NCBI GenBank assembly: GCA_025917655.1
Contig: CP084619.1
Span: forward strand, 806,001 to 870,000
Length of the DNA stretch: 64,000 nucleotides
From: Chlorella sorokiniana
Taxonomy: Eukaryota > Chlorophyta > Trebouxiophyceae > Chlorellales > Chlorellaceae
Direction: 5' to 3'
Part shown: one piece after another, positions 24,949 to 35,561 of the stretch
Layout: every line of letters starts with the position of its first letter
How positions within the stretch are numbered: position 1 is the first letter of the stretch
Made by a program: the position numbers and the translations under genes
The notes under the pieces: model-generated
Told to the model about the DNA's origin: nothing
The model's input: the letters and a program-made list of their open reading frames with translations, nothing else
Database searches by the model: none

Positions 24949-27900
24949 GTGCGATGTGTCCTTTGTGGGCAGAGGACCGGAACTTGTGATGGGGGCTGCG
25001 CTTCCAAGGAGCCGGAGGCACAGGCCTCACAGCCTGCTCCACCAGCTACCGATGGTGTGCAGGTGAGATTGGACGGGTGGCGGGGGCCTGTGCGCGGGTT
25101 CCCTACTCACCCCTACCTTCCCCTTCCTCACGCGCCTTCCTTCGCTTTGCAGAAAGCGTCACCCCCGCCCCGGCGTCCGATCCGCAGCAGCCGACGGGCG
25201 AATCCAGCGCGTGGGCGTACCGGGGTGCCCCTCGCCCACCCAACGAGGCGGAGAGGCTGGGCCTGCTGCGGGCGTTGGGCGTGCTGGACTCTGAGCAGGG
25301 CCCAGACCAGTTTGATGCCATCACCCGTCTCTTGTGCGGCGTGTTCAACGTGCCCATAGCGCTGGTCTCCCTTGTTGACGCGGGTGCGGCCCTGGGCGGG
25401 TGTCTGCCGCCGCCATGCGAGGCTCTGCTCCTGCCGCCGCGGCCGGTCCCCTCGTCGCCCTTACTCACGCCTCCCGTTTGGGCCTTGCGCGCCCGCCCCC
25501 ATGCCCCCCTCTCCCCCTTCTCCGGCCCCCAGAGCGGCAATGGTTCAAGTCCGTGCAGGGGCTGGGCAACTGCATGCAGACGGGGCGGGAGGAGTCGTTC
25601 TGTGCTTGGACGCTGCTGCCCGAATCGCCCTACGTGCTGGTGTGTGCTGCAGCCCTCCCACCGCTGTGATCCAGCTACCTGTACCTCCGCACTGTTTAAG
25701 CACCAGCTGGGGCTGCCTAGCCCGCAGCCGAGCCGCTTCTGAACCCCGCCCTGGGCTCCCCGTCCCACGGTCCTGCTCATACTGCCGCCGATGCTGCTTT
25801 GCTGAGCAGCGACAGATGTCTCAAACATCAGCATCTGCTGGGCGCCCCCCCACACACACACCTTCACCACTTATACACAGAAAACGCTGCTTTCGGCCTG
25901 CTTTCGGCCCGGCTGCACCGGCCTGCATTCCATCCCCCGCATTCGACCCCGCCTCTCCCTCCTCCTCTCCACCCCGCCTGCAGATTGTGGAGGACGCGCT
26001 GGAGGACAAGCGCTTCCGCGAGAACCCGCTGGTTGTGGGGAGCCCCACATCCGTTTCTACGCAGGCGCCCCCTCATCTCCTCCGCCAACGGCTACCGCTA
26101 CGGCACGGTGCGGCCCTGCCCAGCGCCTGCCGCGGTCCGTGGCGCTGCTGCCGCGCCTTGTGCAGCCGGCAGTTGCGGCGCGCCGGCAGTTGCGGTGCTG
26201 GGGGATCTGCGGCGCTCCGCGCCAGGCAGGCGAGCTGGTTCCGGCGCCGCTCCCCTCCTACTGCTTGCAGTTGTGCGTGATAGACAACAAGCCGCACCAC
26301 GAGTTCGCAGCGGAGGCCTACAACCTGCTCATTCAGGTGCGCTGGTGGGGTGGGCCAGCCACGGAGTGTGGGTGGGTGTGTTCAGGAGGGGGGGCGGGCG
26401 GGTGGCGTGAAGACGACGCACACGTGCACGTTTGCGGGTGGTGGGCTTTTGGGGGCTGAGCTTCGCGCTTGCGGCTGCGCTTTGCGTTTGGCAGCCCTCT
26501 CCAACGTCCTGTGCGTCCTTTGGCGCAGTTTGCGGAGCTGTGTGTGCGGGAGATTGAGAAGGACAAGGTGGGGCGGGAGGGCGGTAGCCGCCGGCGCCAC
26601 GCCCGCCGCCGTTGCAGTGCAGCCAGCCGCCTGGGCGCTGCGTCCGGCATGCCACCGCGCTCCTCCCACACCAGCTTGCAGCTTCTTCACCTCGTCTGTG
26701 GGCTGATTGGGTCAGAGCTTCAGCGCAGACCCATTGCAGCGTTCCAAAACCCGCGTGTCGCCGCAAAAATGCTGCGAAGCCGCCTTGCGCCAGCACGGCA
26801 CTCACCGGCCAAGCCTGCGCGTGCCCCCTGCAGCTGACGGTGCTCCAGAAGGCGGTGCAGCAGACGGCGGCGCAGGGCAGCGAGGGCGGCGGCCTCACGC
26901 CGCTCGAGTCGCTGCGCAGCTCCGCCGCGGGCAGCCTGGCGGCGCCGGCCGCCGACCGCAGCGCACAGGCCGCCAGCCAGCACGGCGGCCTCACCCGCGC
27001 AGCCGACTGCTTCCGGTGCGCTGCGCCCCGCCGCCTGCAGCAGCGGTGGCTGTCCACCCGCCAGCATGCCGCTGTGCCTGGCGCTGCCTGCGGCCGCCAG
27101 CGCGCGCGTGGCTGCTGCCTGCCTCAGCGGCTCTGCGCATCGGGGCCGCCCACCGCCGCCGCTCCGCTGCCCTGCTGTTCTTGCCGTCGCAGGGAGGGCG
27201 TGCTGCTGCTGGACTCCGACAGCCCCGGCTGGACCGTGCTGTACACCAACGACGCCTTCTCCGCGGTGTCCGGGGTGGCGCGGCGGGACGCCGTGTCCCG
27301 CGGCTTCTGGGACCTCTTTGGCGCGCCGGGGCAGGGTCCCGCCACCTTCCAGGCGGGTTCCTCGGCAGGGTGGAAGGAGGGGGGCGGGTGGGGAGGTGGG
27401 GGGTGTCCCCCAGTCCTGCACCTGCATTTCCACATCAGTCATCCGCTGTCCTCGCCCACAGCAGCCCTTCCCTGACTAACCCTTCTCCCGTTAACCCTGA
27501 CCTGGACTGTTTCTGCCTCCTTGCTGCAGGATAGCGTGGATGCCGGGAAGCCTTCACCACGACCGTCAGCCTGCACACGCCGCACCGCGACACCCCCAAG
27601 CTGGCGCTGGTGGACTTCAGGTGCGCGGCAGCTGCCGGGCAGGCCGCTCCTCCCTCCCCGCAGGGCAGCCGCTGCTCCGCTGCCCACCTTTGAGTTGGAG
27701 GAGGGGGCCGCCCTGCATGCCCAGCAGGGTGCCCAAACCGCAGCGAAATCTCCCTGTTTCAGCAGAAGCAGGTGGCTGACCGGCTGCTTGCCCGGTGCGC
27801 CGCTTTGCAGGCCGGCAGCCACGGGGCAGCTGGGCGGGCACTCGGACCAAGTGGGCATCCCCACCAGCGCCCTCTCCGCCAGCCTGGGCCAGACTCAGGC

Positions 27901-30900
27901 GACCGCCCCAGGGCTGGGCTCTCGGTGCGCCCTCCCCGCCCTCTCCGCCGCCCTCCGCGCGCACCCTTGCCTTCTCCTTCGCTTTCCTTGCTGCCGACTC
28001 CTTCCACCCTGCCCCAGCGGCTCCGTCCCCGCCCTTGCTGTGCTGGGCGCGTGTGCTGCTGCGCGCTTCACCCGGCCCTGCGGCCTGCGTGCTGCCGGCC
28101 CTGCCACCCTCCCACCTCTCCCTTTACCTTACCTGGTACACTTGCTGCCTGTTGCGCCTGCGGCGGGCTGCCCTGCAGGTACTACTTTGCGATCCTGCGG
28201 GCGGACACGCGCCAGCGGCCCCCTCCCTCCCATCCCCCAGCTCGGCCACAGCAGCCTCTGCCCGCGCCGGCGCCTCCTACTCGTCCCGCAGCGAGGAGCC
28301 CGCCTCCCAACCAGCTGTCCTTGGGCGGCGGCGGGGGGCAGCAGCGACGCCAGCTCTGGCCAAGCCTGCCGCCGCCGCCGCCGCTGGGTCGGCGGCCATC
28401 GGTCGCGCCAGCCTGGACAGCGAGCGCAGCCTGTCCAGCATCCCGCCCTTCAAGCGCGCCATGCCCTCCGCCTTCACCGACGTGCGGCTGGGGCCCCTGA
28501 TCGGACGCGGCGCCTACGGACGGGTGCGGCGGCGGCGGCGGCGGCACGCCCGTCTTGCGCTGCTTCCCCACCTTGCGGATTTGTTGCCTCTGCACGCCAG
28601 CCGCCTGCGCCGCCCCCGCCGCCCCCTGCTCCCTGTGGCACCCTCCTCCCAGGCTCCAACATGAGCTCTCACCCCGTACCGCCCTGCGCCGCGCCCGTAC
28701 CGCAGGTGTACCGCGGCAGCTGGAACGGTACCACCGTGGCGGTGAAGGTGATGGAGACGAGCGAGCCTTTGGAGGACGATCCCTCGGCACTGGCAGCAGG
28801 TGGGCATGGGGCCGCTGCTGGCGACGTGGATGCTTTTTCTGCCTGTCTTAGGATTTTAGGAGGGGGAAGCTCGCGTGGGCGCCCGCCTCCTCCGCCACCT
28901 ACTGCCGCGCCGCCCGGCCCGAGCCTGCGCCCCAGCGTGCCCGCCGCCTTGCTTGGGCGCCGCTGTGCTTGTGGCGTGCCGCCCCCAGGACGGGTCATCA
29001 ACCTCGTGCAGCAACTTGAGCGTTGCGGCTGCCCCTGGTGTTCCCGGCCTGCCGCCGCGGCTGCTGCAGGCAAGAGCGGCATCTTTGAGGCGGTGCTGTC
29101 CACCAACCTCTCCCACCCCAACATCGTGCACACCTACCAGTACGCCTTCAGGCCCGTCACGGTGCGCTGGCCCGACCCCCTCCCGCCGCCGCCCTCCCCT
29201 TACGCGCCTGTCTGTGCACGCCCGGCTGGGGGGTGGGTTGGGCGACGAGCCAGGCGCGCTGCCGGCAGGCCCATCCTGAAAGAGGGCCGCCGCAAGGGGT
29301 CGGCGCTGCGCGCGGCAGGGGGCCTGCCAGCCGCGCTGAGATTGTGCCCCGCTTTCGGGCCGCTGCATCCCAGCGCCGAGGCTTCCTGCTTCCTCGTTGC
29401 GCGCCACCATGTCTTGCGCATGTTGTGCCTCACACGTTTCCTCGCTGTGCGGCGGCGCAGGCTGAGGAGCAGCAGGAGCGTGGGTCCGGCGGCTCGCTGG
29501 TCAGCTCTGCCAGTGCGAACGACCCGCACAGGCCCAAGGCGCGCCCCGCCGCCGCCGCCCTGCTGCCCTCTCTTCCAGCTTCTTTGCTCCGGCTTGATGG
29601 CCGCTCCCTCTCCTGCCGTGCCCGTCAATCCATGTGCCTCCCAAACTGCATGTACTGCCGGTGCCGCGTGCCGCCTTGTACCTCATGCACTGCCCACGCT
29701 CCGCCCCTGCCGCGCCCGCAGGTGGTCACCGAGGTGTGGCTGGTCGGCGAGTTCTGCAACCGCGGCCCGCTGCTGACGGCCATCGAGCGCGGCGCCTTCC
29801 TCACCCAGCCCTCCAGCCAGTACGGGCAGCCCAACCTGATCAGCGTGCTGCAGGTGGGCGCCCCCGCTGCCCGCCCTCCTCCCCCATCACCGCTGGTCCA
29901 TGGTCAGCTTGCTTTGAAGAGAGGTGTTTGGGCGGTTGAGCGATGTTGCCGTCGCTGGCGCTCGGCCCGGGGCCCCACCCCTTGCGGCAGCCGTCCCCGC
30001 ACCGTCCCCGCCTCACCCCCACCCCCCCCCCCCACCCCCTTTGCCGTCGCCCCGCAGACGCTGCAGGAGATAGCGGCGGCGCTGCAGTACCTGCACCGCA
30101 ACGACGTGCTGCACGGCGACCTCACCGGCGGCAACGTGCTGCTCACCGCCTCGGACAAGGACACGCGCGGCTTCACCGCAAAGGCGCGCCTTGTTGCTCC
30201 CGCTTCTGTTTTTCGGTCGCTCCCTTTCTATTGATGCGTGGGGGAGGGAGGTTGGGATAAGGAGGGTGGGGTCAGAGGCAGTTGATTGTTGTCTGCTGGG
30301 ACTTGTGCTTGCTGGGCTTAGTGAGGCGTGCCGGGTGGGCTGGCTTGCCCTGCAAGGATGCCGTGCTGGCAGGCAAGTGCCCAGCCCCGGCCGCCCCGCG
30401 CCGGGCCACCTGTCTGTGCCCCGCCGCCGCGGCGCTCGGCTGGGCCCTGCACCCGTGCGGCCGCACGCCACCGTCGGTTTGTCTTACGGCTGCCTGCGTG
30501 GCCCTGCCGCCGCCGTCCGCGGTTGCAGGTGGTTGACTTTGGGCTGAGCCGCGTGTGCTCGGGGACTACCTGCGCACGCGCACGCTGGGCTGCGCCGAGT
30601 ACATGTGAGGGGGGTGCAAACTGGGTGGGGTCCCGTGGCGGGGGGCTGCCACTGGCAGTGTGTCCATCCTTGGCTTGGGGGCCTTGCCTCTGGCTGCAGG
30701 CGCTGCAGGGTCAGGCTGCGCTGGACGCGCTGCTTCGTGTGCGTGCCTCACGCGCGCGTCCTGCCTGCTGTGCCGCAGGCCCCGGAGCTGATCACCGAAG
30801 GCATCCTCACAAAGGCCGCAGGTGGGCCCCAGGGCGCCCGTCGGCTTGCCGCCTGGCGTGCGTGCTGCGCCCCCGCGGCGGCGCTGCTCTCGCTCCGCCC

Positions 30901-32148
30901 CGCACGCGCGGCCGAGCACAACCAACCCCCTTGCTCCCGGTGCCTCCGCTGCCCGCCATGCAGACGTGTACGCGTTCGGGGTCATCACCTGGGAAATATA
31001 CGTGGGCAGGTACGCGCGCCAACTGTCCTGCGGGCTGTGCGCTACGAATGTACTGCGCTGCGCTGCCTGCTGCACTGCTCCCAAGCATCTGTGGCCTGCC
31101 GGCAGCGGCCCACTGGTTGTACTGCCGCCGTGGTTGGCCACCAACGCGCCGCACCGCGCCCGACACCCGCTAGCGCGCCCCTGCCTCGCTGCCACCCCGC
31201 TGCAGGCGTGCGTGGGATGGGCTGAAGCCCACCGAGGTGCTCCGCAAGGTGGCCTCCAATACGCGCCTCGCCTTCCCGCCGCAGACACCGCACCGACTCA
31301 AGGCACGCACCTCCCTGTTTCTGTGGTGTTTTCTCTCGGGAATTGAAGTGTGTCTCAGAATTTAAGTGTGTCAGCTCTGGTTGCGTGGTGTGTGGGTGTG
31401 GTTGGGTGTCTGGGTCGGTGGCTGGGGTGGCCCGGGGGGATGGGAAGGCTTACTCGCTCAAGTGCAGCATTGGGCAGCTCGAGGCGTTTGATTGCAAGGG
31501 CTGTGCAGCTGGCTAGGCCAGTTTCTTGCTCTGGTGTGGGGGTGGGTTGCCTGGCCGCCCGTTGCCCACGCGCACCAGCCACCAGCCAGGCGGCTCTTTT
31601 GTGCCTGTTAACTAGATCCCTGTTTAGTTGTTTCCTCCTGCCTACTCCCCTTCTCTGCACAGGTGCTGGGCGAACGGTGCATGGAATACTCGCCCTCTGC
31701 CCGCCCCACGATGGAGGAAGTGCTGACGGGTGCGGCCCGCCCGCTGCCTGCTGCCGCCGTTGCTGGCTGCCCGATGCCGCACCTGCCTGCTGTCACGCGC
31801 CCCTGTCTGCATATGCATGTGCATGTCCATGCGCGTGTGTGCATCGTGTTGCTGCTGGCGCACTTTTGCCGCAGGCGCGCTGCTGCTGCTGTTCGCTCGC
31901 CCGGCAGCCCTGGCCTGGGCTTGGCTTGGTGTGCTGCTGCTCCACCCACCTTTGCTCAACCGTCTGCCCTGGTGCCCATGCCTGCATGCCCTTCCTTGTC
32001 GCCAGAGGTGAACAGCATCTTGAGCGACACGATGGGCATCCTGCAGCAGTTTTTGGCGGCAAGCTCGGCGGCGGCAATGGGTGGCGGCGCGGGGGTGCTG
32101 GGCAGCGGGATGGTATCGGACCTGCCGCCCTCAGACCCTTTCAAGTAG
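24949..32148 (+). CDS. GAF-PAS domain Raf-like protein kinase
   Basis: A multi-exon signalling kinase of at least 700 residues. The first visible coding exon (about 24949-25062) has a Cys cluster CVLCGQRTGTCDGGC but no in-frame ATG, so the start is unresolved. The GAF domain (about 25220-26570) reads LLRALGVLDSEQGPDQFDAI, QWFKSVQGL, SFCAWTLL, VEDALEDKRFRENPLVV, FYAGAPLIS, LCVIDNKPHHEF and FAELCVREIEKDK. The PAS segment (27190-27620, then 28179 on) reads VLYTNDAFSAVSGVARRDAV and LALVDFR|YYFAILRADTRQ. The kinase (28460-31730) has IGRGAYGRVYRGSW, TVAVKVME, LHGDLTGGNVLL, VVDFGLSRV, EYM|APELITEGILTK, DVYAFGVITWEIYVG and ERCMEYSPSARPTM. The catalytic loop is HGD rather than HRD. The stop is TAG at 32146. 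Single missing bases at 26043-26046, 26068-26072, 27545-27547 and 30561-30564 must be restored to read these motifs. Ligand and targets are unknown. Confidence 0.88.
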
Positions 32149-33089
32149 GATTTCTGCAGACCGGATCGCCCCCTTCCCCGTTCCTCTTTTCTTTTTCCTT
32201 ACCTGTTCCCCAACAACCCAAAGGCCTGCACATGCCTGCTGCGCGCTTTCCGTGTGTGCCCCTGCGCGATGCTGCCCAACTTGTCGTTATCGTTTCACAT
32301 GTCAAAAAATCATCAGCTGATTTCGTGCGCATGGCATCGGATGGGATGTGTGAGAATTGGACTAGAAGGTTTCCTTAAGTTGGTTGAATCATGGGGCCTG
32401 GTGCCGGGAGCGTTGCAGGCAGGGTGTGATCGGGCCCAATGACTCGACCTGCTGCTGGCCGTTGACGGCGGCCAGCAGCCCAGCGTCGTCAGCGGGAGGG
32501 CAGCCGGGCGAGGTGCCGGGGTAGGGCAGGCGGTGGGGAGGCCCCGCCAGCTGTCGCCGCTGCCCCGCAAGGGCGCAAGCTTGCGCCTCGAAGCGTAGCG
32601 GGGTGGCGCCCTACCACGCGGCGTGAAGCCGGACGTAGCAGAAAACCCCACAGCCGCTCCTGGCTGACCCAAGCAGACAGCGGCCACGCATGCTCAGGGG
32701 CTGCACAATTGCACATAGCCCTTGCCGCTCCCGCACCGCAGTAGGCCCACCTCGCCGGTGCGGGGACCCCCACCGTCAGCTACTTGCAGCGGCGGCACGG
32801 CAACGCACTAGCAACCGCGGCAGGCTGCGCACGCTGGCACGGCGACTAGCGGGCAAGGCAAGGCAGCAGGCGGCGGCCGGCGACTGGTAGATGAGGCGGC
32901 GGGAAGACTAGGGGCAGGTTGGGGCGGCAAAATCACTTAGAAGGCGTGTGGGGGCAACAACGGGACGGTCCATCGCCACGGAGGCCGTGCCTACGTCAAA
33001 GTAAATAAAGGGGTGGCCAGCAGGCGACACCACCAGCCACATGCGGGCGCCATCGCACGCCACTTGCATGGCCGCCAAGACAGCGCAGA
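32149..33089. other. Region without recognised gene
   Basis: About 0.9 kb between the kinase stop and the first LINE-derived repeat. The first 200 bp are pyrimidine-rich and probably 3'UTR. The rest (32450-33080) is GC-rich and contains no protein or RNA I recognise. It may be degraded retroelement sequence, since the text just before 33090 leads straight into a repeat tail. Confidence 0.3.
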
Positions 33090-33418
33090 CTTGACTTGAC
33101 TTAACAGTTCTGTTACAGAGAACAGGCGCGGTAACGCGCTGGGGACACAACAGTGCATCCCACTAGCTCTGGTACAACACCTAAGCATCGCAGGCGGGCG
33201 GGCGGTCAGATGCCGGGATGCCGGGATTCCTGCAGGGATGCAAGCACCGGCGCAAGCCGGGATCGGGCGCAGGGGGCGGCAGGGGAGCGGAGGGCGCCTG
33301 AGAGCACCCAAAGCGCCGCCAGCGAAGCAGCAGGCACCGGAAGGCGGGGGCGGGGCGCCGCTTACGCACGTGGGCACCATCGCACGTCACCGCAGGGCCG
33401 CCAACACGGGTCAAATCC
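33090..33418 (-). repeat. Solo LINE 3' end
   Basis: Element orientation is minus. It ends, in element sense, in the (C)TGTAACA-type motif followed by (TCAAG)n; on the plus strand this reads as CTTGACTTGACTT just before CTGTTACAGAG. It shares the body CATCTAAGCATCGCAGG-type sequence and the later block near 33300-33400 with the other copies. It looks 5' truncated. Confidence 0.75.
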
Positions 33419-33420
33419 TA

Positions 33421-33763
33421 CGGCTTGACTTGACTTGACTGCTACAGAAACCAGGCGCGGTAACGCGCTGGGGACACACAGCAGTGCACCCCACTAGCTC
33501 CGGTACAACATCTAAGCATCGCAGGCGGGCGGGCGGGCAGGGTTGTAAGCACCGGCGCAAGCCGGGGATCGGGGCAGAGGGCGGCAGGGGAGCGGAGGGC
33601 GCCTGGGAGCACACCCAAAGCACCGCCAGCGAGGCAGCAGACACAGGAAGGCGGGGAGGCAGGGCGCCGGTTACGCATGTGGGCACCATCGCACGCCACC
33701 GCAGGGCCGCCAGCACGGGTCAGAATGGGGATGGAAAGGGGGAAGGTGGGGCCCCCGCAAAAA
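33421..33763 (-). repeat. Solo LINE 3' end
   Basis: Second tandem minus-strand copy of the about 330-bp 3' end, with a (CTTGA)n tail on the plus strand at 33423-33440. The upstream end shows a run of A (33758-33765) before the next tail, so insertions abut each other at tails. Confidence 0.75.
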
Positions 33764-33765
33764 AA

Positions 33766-35020
33766 CCTTGACTTGACTTGACTGTTACAGAGACCAGGCG
33801 TGGTAACGCGCTGGGGACACACAGCAGTGCATCCCACTAGCTCCGGTACAACATCTAAGCATCGCAGGCGGGCGGGCGGGCAGGGTTGTAGGCACCGGCT
33901 CAAGCCGGGGGATCGGGCGCAGAGGGCGGTAGGGGAGCGGAGGGCGCCTGGGAGCACACCCAAAGCGCCGCCAGCGAAGCAGCAGACACAGGAAGGCGGG
34001 GAGGCAGGGCGCCGGTTACGCATGCGGGCACCATCGCACGCCACCGCAGGGCCGCCAGCACGGGTCAGAATGGGGATGGAAAGGGGGAAGTAGGGCCCCG
34101 CAGCAGGGCGGCAGCAGGCCGCTGACAGCTAAGCGGCGCAACCCGCCCGGCACAGTAGCCGAGAGGCGGCCAGACGGTCGGGCGGAAACGACACAGGGCA
34201 GCCAGGGGACACTGAAGCGTCATGCAGCGGGTCAGACAGGGATGGCCAGGGGAAGGGACCGTGCGAGGCACGCCGCCACCAAAAGCGAGCCAAGCCCGCC
34301 CCGGCACAGGAGCCGGGAGGCGGCCAGACAGGCGGGTTGGGCGCCGCACACGAGGCGGGGGCGAGAGGAGCCCGGCAGATTGTAAGCGTGGGGCAGGGGA
34401 CTGGGTGTCAAGAGGGATAAAACAGGGGAAAGCCTGGGAAGGGTAGGGTGCTGGCTGGGCGGACCGCTGCCGCCTGGTTGCCGCTGGCAGGGTGCCGCCA
34501 GGCTGCCGCAGCAAGGCAGGTTGGGGCTGCGCCCAACAGCCACCATGCACGACAGCCCACCAGTCAGCGAGACGGTCCGAAGGAGGGGAGGTTGGCTGCC
34601 AGGGGCCGATCTGGGGATGGGGAGGAGGAGCACGTGCTGCGCGGCTGGAGCTGGCTCAGTCCGCGTGGAAAAAGCCGACCGCCGCGGCAAGCTGCGAAAT
34701 ACACGGGCCAGGAGCCGGAGCTGGCCCGCGGGCTGCCAGCCATCCCGCAAAGGGCCGCGCTGCACGCCCGGCCCACGCGGGGGCCCGCCCGCGCTCCAGA
34801 AGCCGCCTCGGGGTACGTAGTCGCCGAATCGCGGGGTCTGCACCCGGCACCCCGCCCTGCGCCGAGGCAGCCACGCGATGTCCGCGGCCACTCGTTCTGG
34901 GGCCCCCAATCCCAGAGTGTTGCCCCAAGAGGGCCCCTGAGGGGCGGGAAGGGCCGCACGGGGCCTGCAGCGACAGGCGACTCTAGCAAAGATGGAAGAA
35001 CAAACGCGCCGGTGACTGGT
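33766..35020 (-). mobile_element. Non-autonomous LINE derivative, about 1.25 kb
   Basis: Minus-strand copy of a longer element that is also present on the plus strand at 47406-48656 and, 5' truncated, at 48877-49861. Its last about 330 bp match the LINE 3' end, with tail (TCAAG)n. The upstream about 900 bp is a different sequence (for example the shared stretch around 34450-34570) and shows no conserved protein. Having the LINE 3' end without RT makes it a likely passenger mobilised by the LINE. Borders are judged by eye. Confidence 0.65.
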
Positions 35021-35026
35021 GACTGG

Positions 35027-35245
35027 TGACTTGACTTGACTTGACTGTTACAGAGACCAGGCGCGGTAACGCGCTGGGGACACACAGCAGTGCATCCCAC
35101 TAGCTCCGGTACAACATCTAAGCATCGCAGGCGGGCGGGCGGGCAGGGTTGTAGGCACCGGCTCAAGCCGGGGATCGGGCGCAGAGGGCGGCAGGGGAGC
35201 GGAGGGCGCCTGGGAGCACACCCAAAGCGCCGCCAGCGAAGCAGC
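35027..35245 (-). repeat. Solo LINE 3' end, short
   Basis: Minus-strand copy with both tail types at its end: GTGACTG heptamers (35012-35028), then (CTTGA)n, before ACTGTTACAGAG. It is truncated after the GCGCCGCCAGCGAAGCAG block near 35245. Confidence 0.7.
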
Positions 35246-35561
35246 TGGTGATGGTGACTGGTGACTGTTACAGAGGCGAGGCGCGGTAACGCGCTGGGGA
35301 CACACAGCAGTGCACCCCACTAGCTCCGGTAACATCTAAGCATCGCAGGCGGGCGGGCGGGCGGGGTGTAAGCACCGGCCAAGCCGGGGATCGGGCGCAG
35401 GGGGCAGCAGGGGAACGGAGGGCGCCTGGGAGCACACCCAAAGCGCCGCCAGCGAAGCAAATGACACAGGAAGGCGGGGAGGCAGGGCGCCGGTTACGCA
35501 TGTGGGCACCATCGCACGCCACCGCAGGGCCGCCATCACGGGTCAGAATGGGGATGGAAAG
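35246..35561 (-). repeat. Solo LINE 3' end, heptamer-tail subfamily
   Basis: Minus-strand copy whose tail is GTGACTG heptamers on the plus strand (about 35249-35270), i.e. (CACCAGT)n in element sense. The body is nearly identical to the 3' ends at 35562 and 39289, so it belongs to the same subfamily as the RT-bearing units A and B. Confidence 0.7.

Noticed and set aside
33090-35560. Regularly repeated blocks resembling a CRISPR-like array
   Set aside because: Repeats are about 220-340 bp LINE 3' ends with tails, without short spacers, in a eukaryotic genome.
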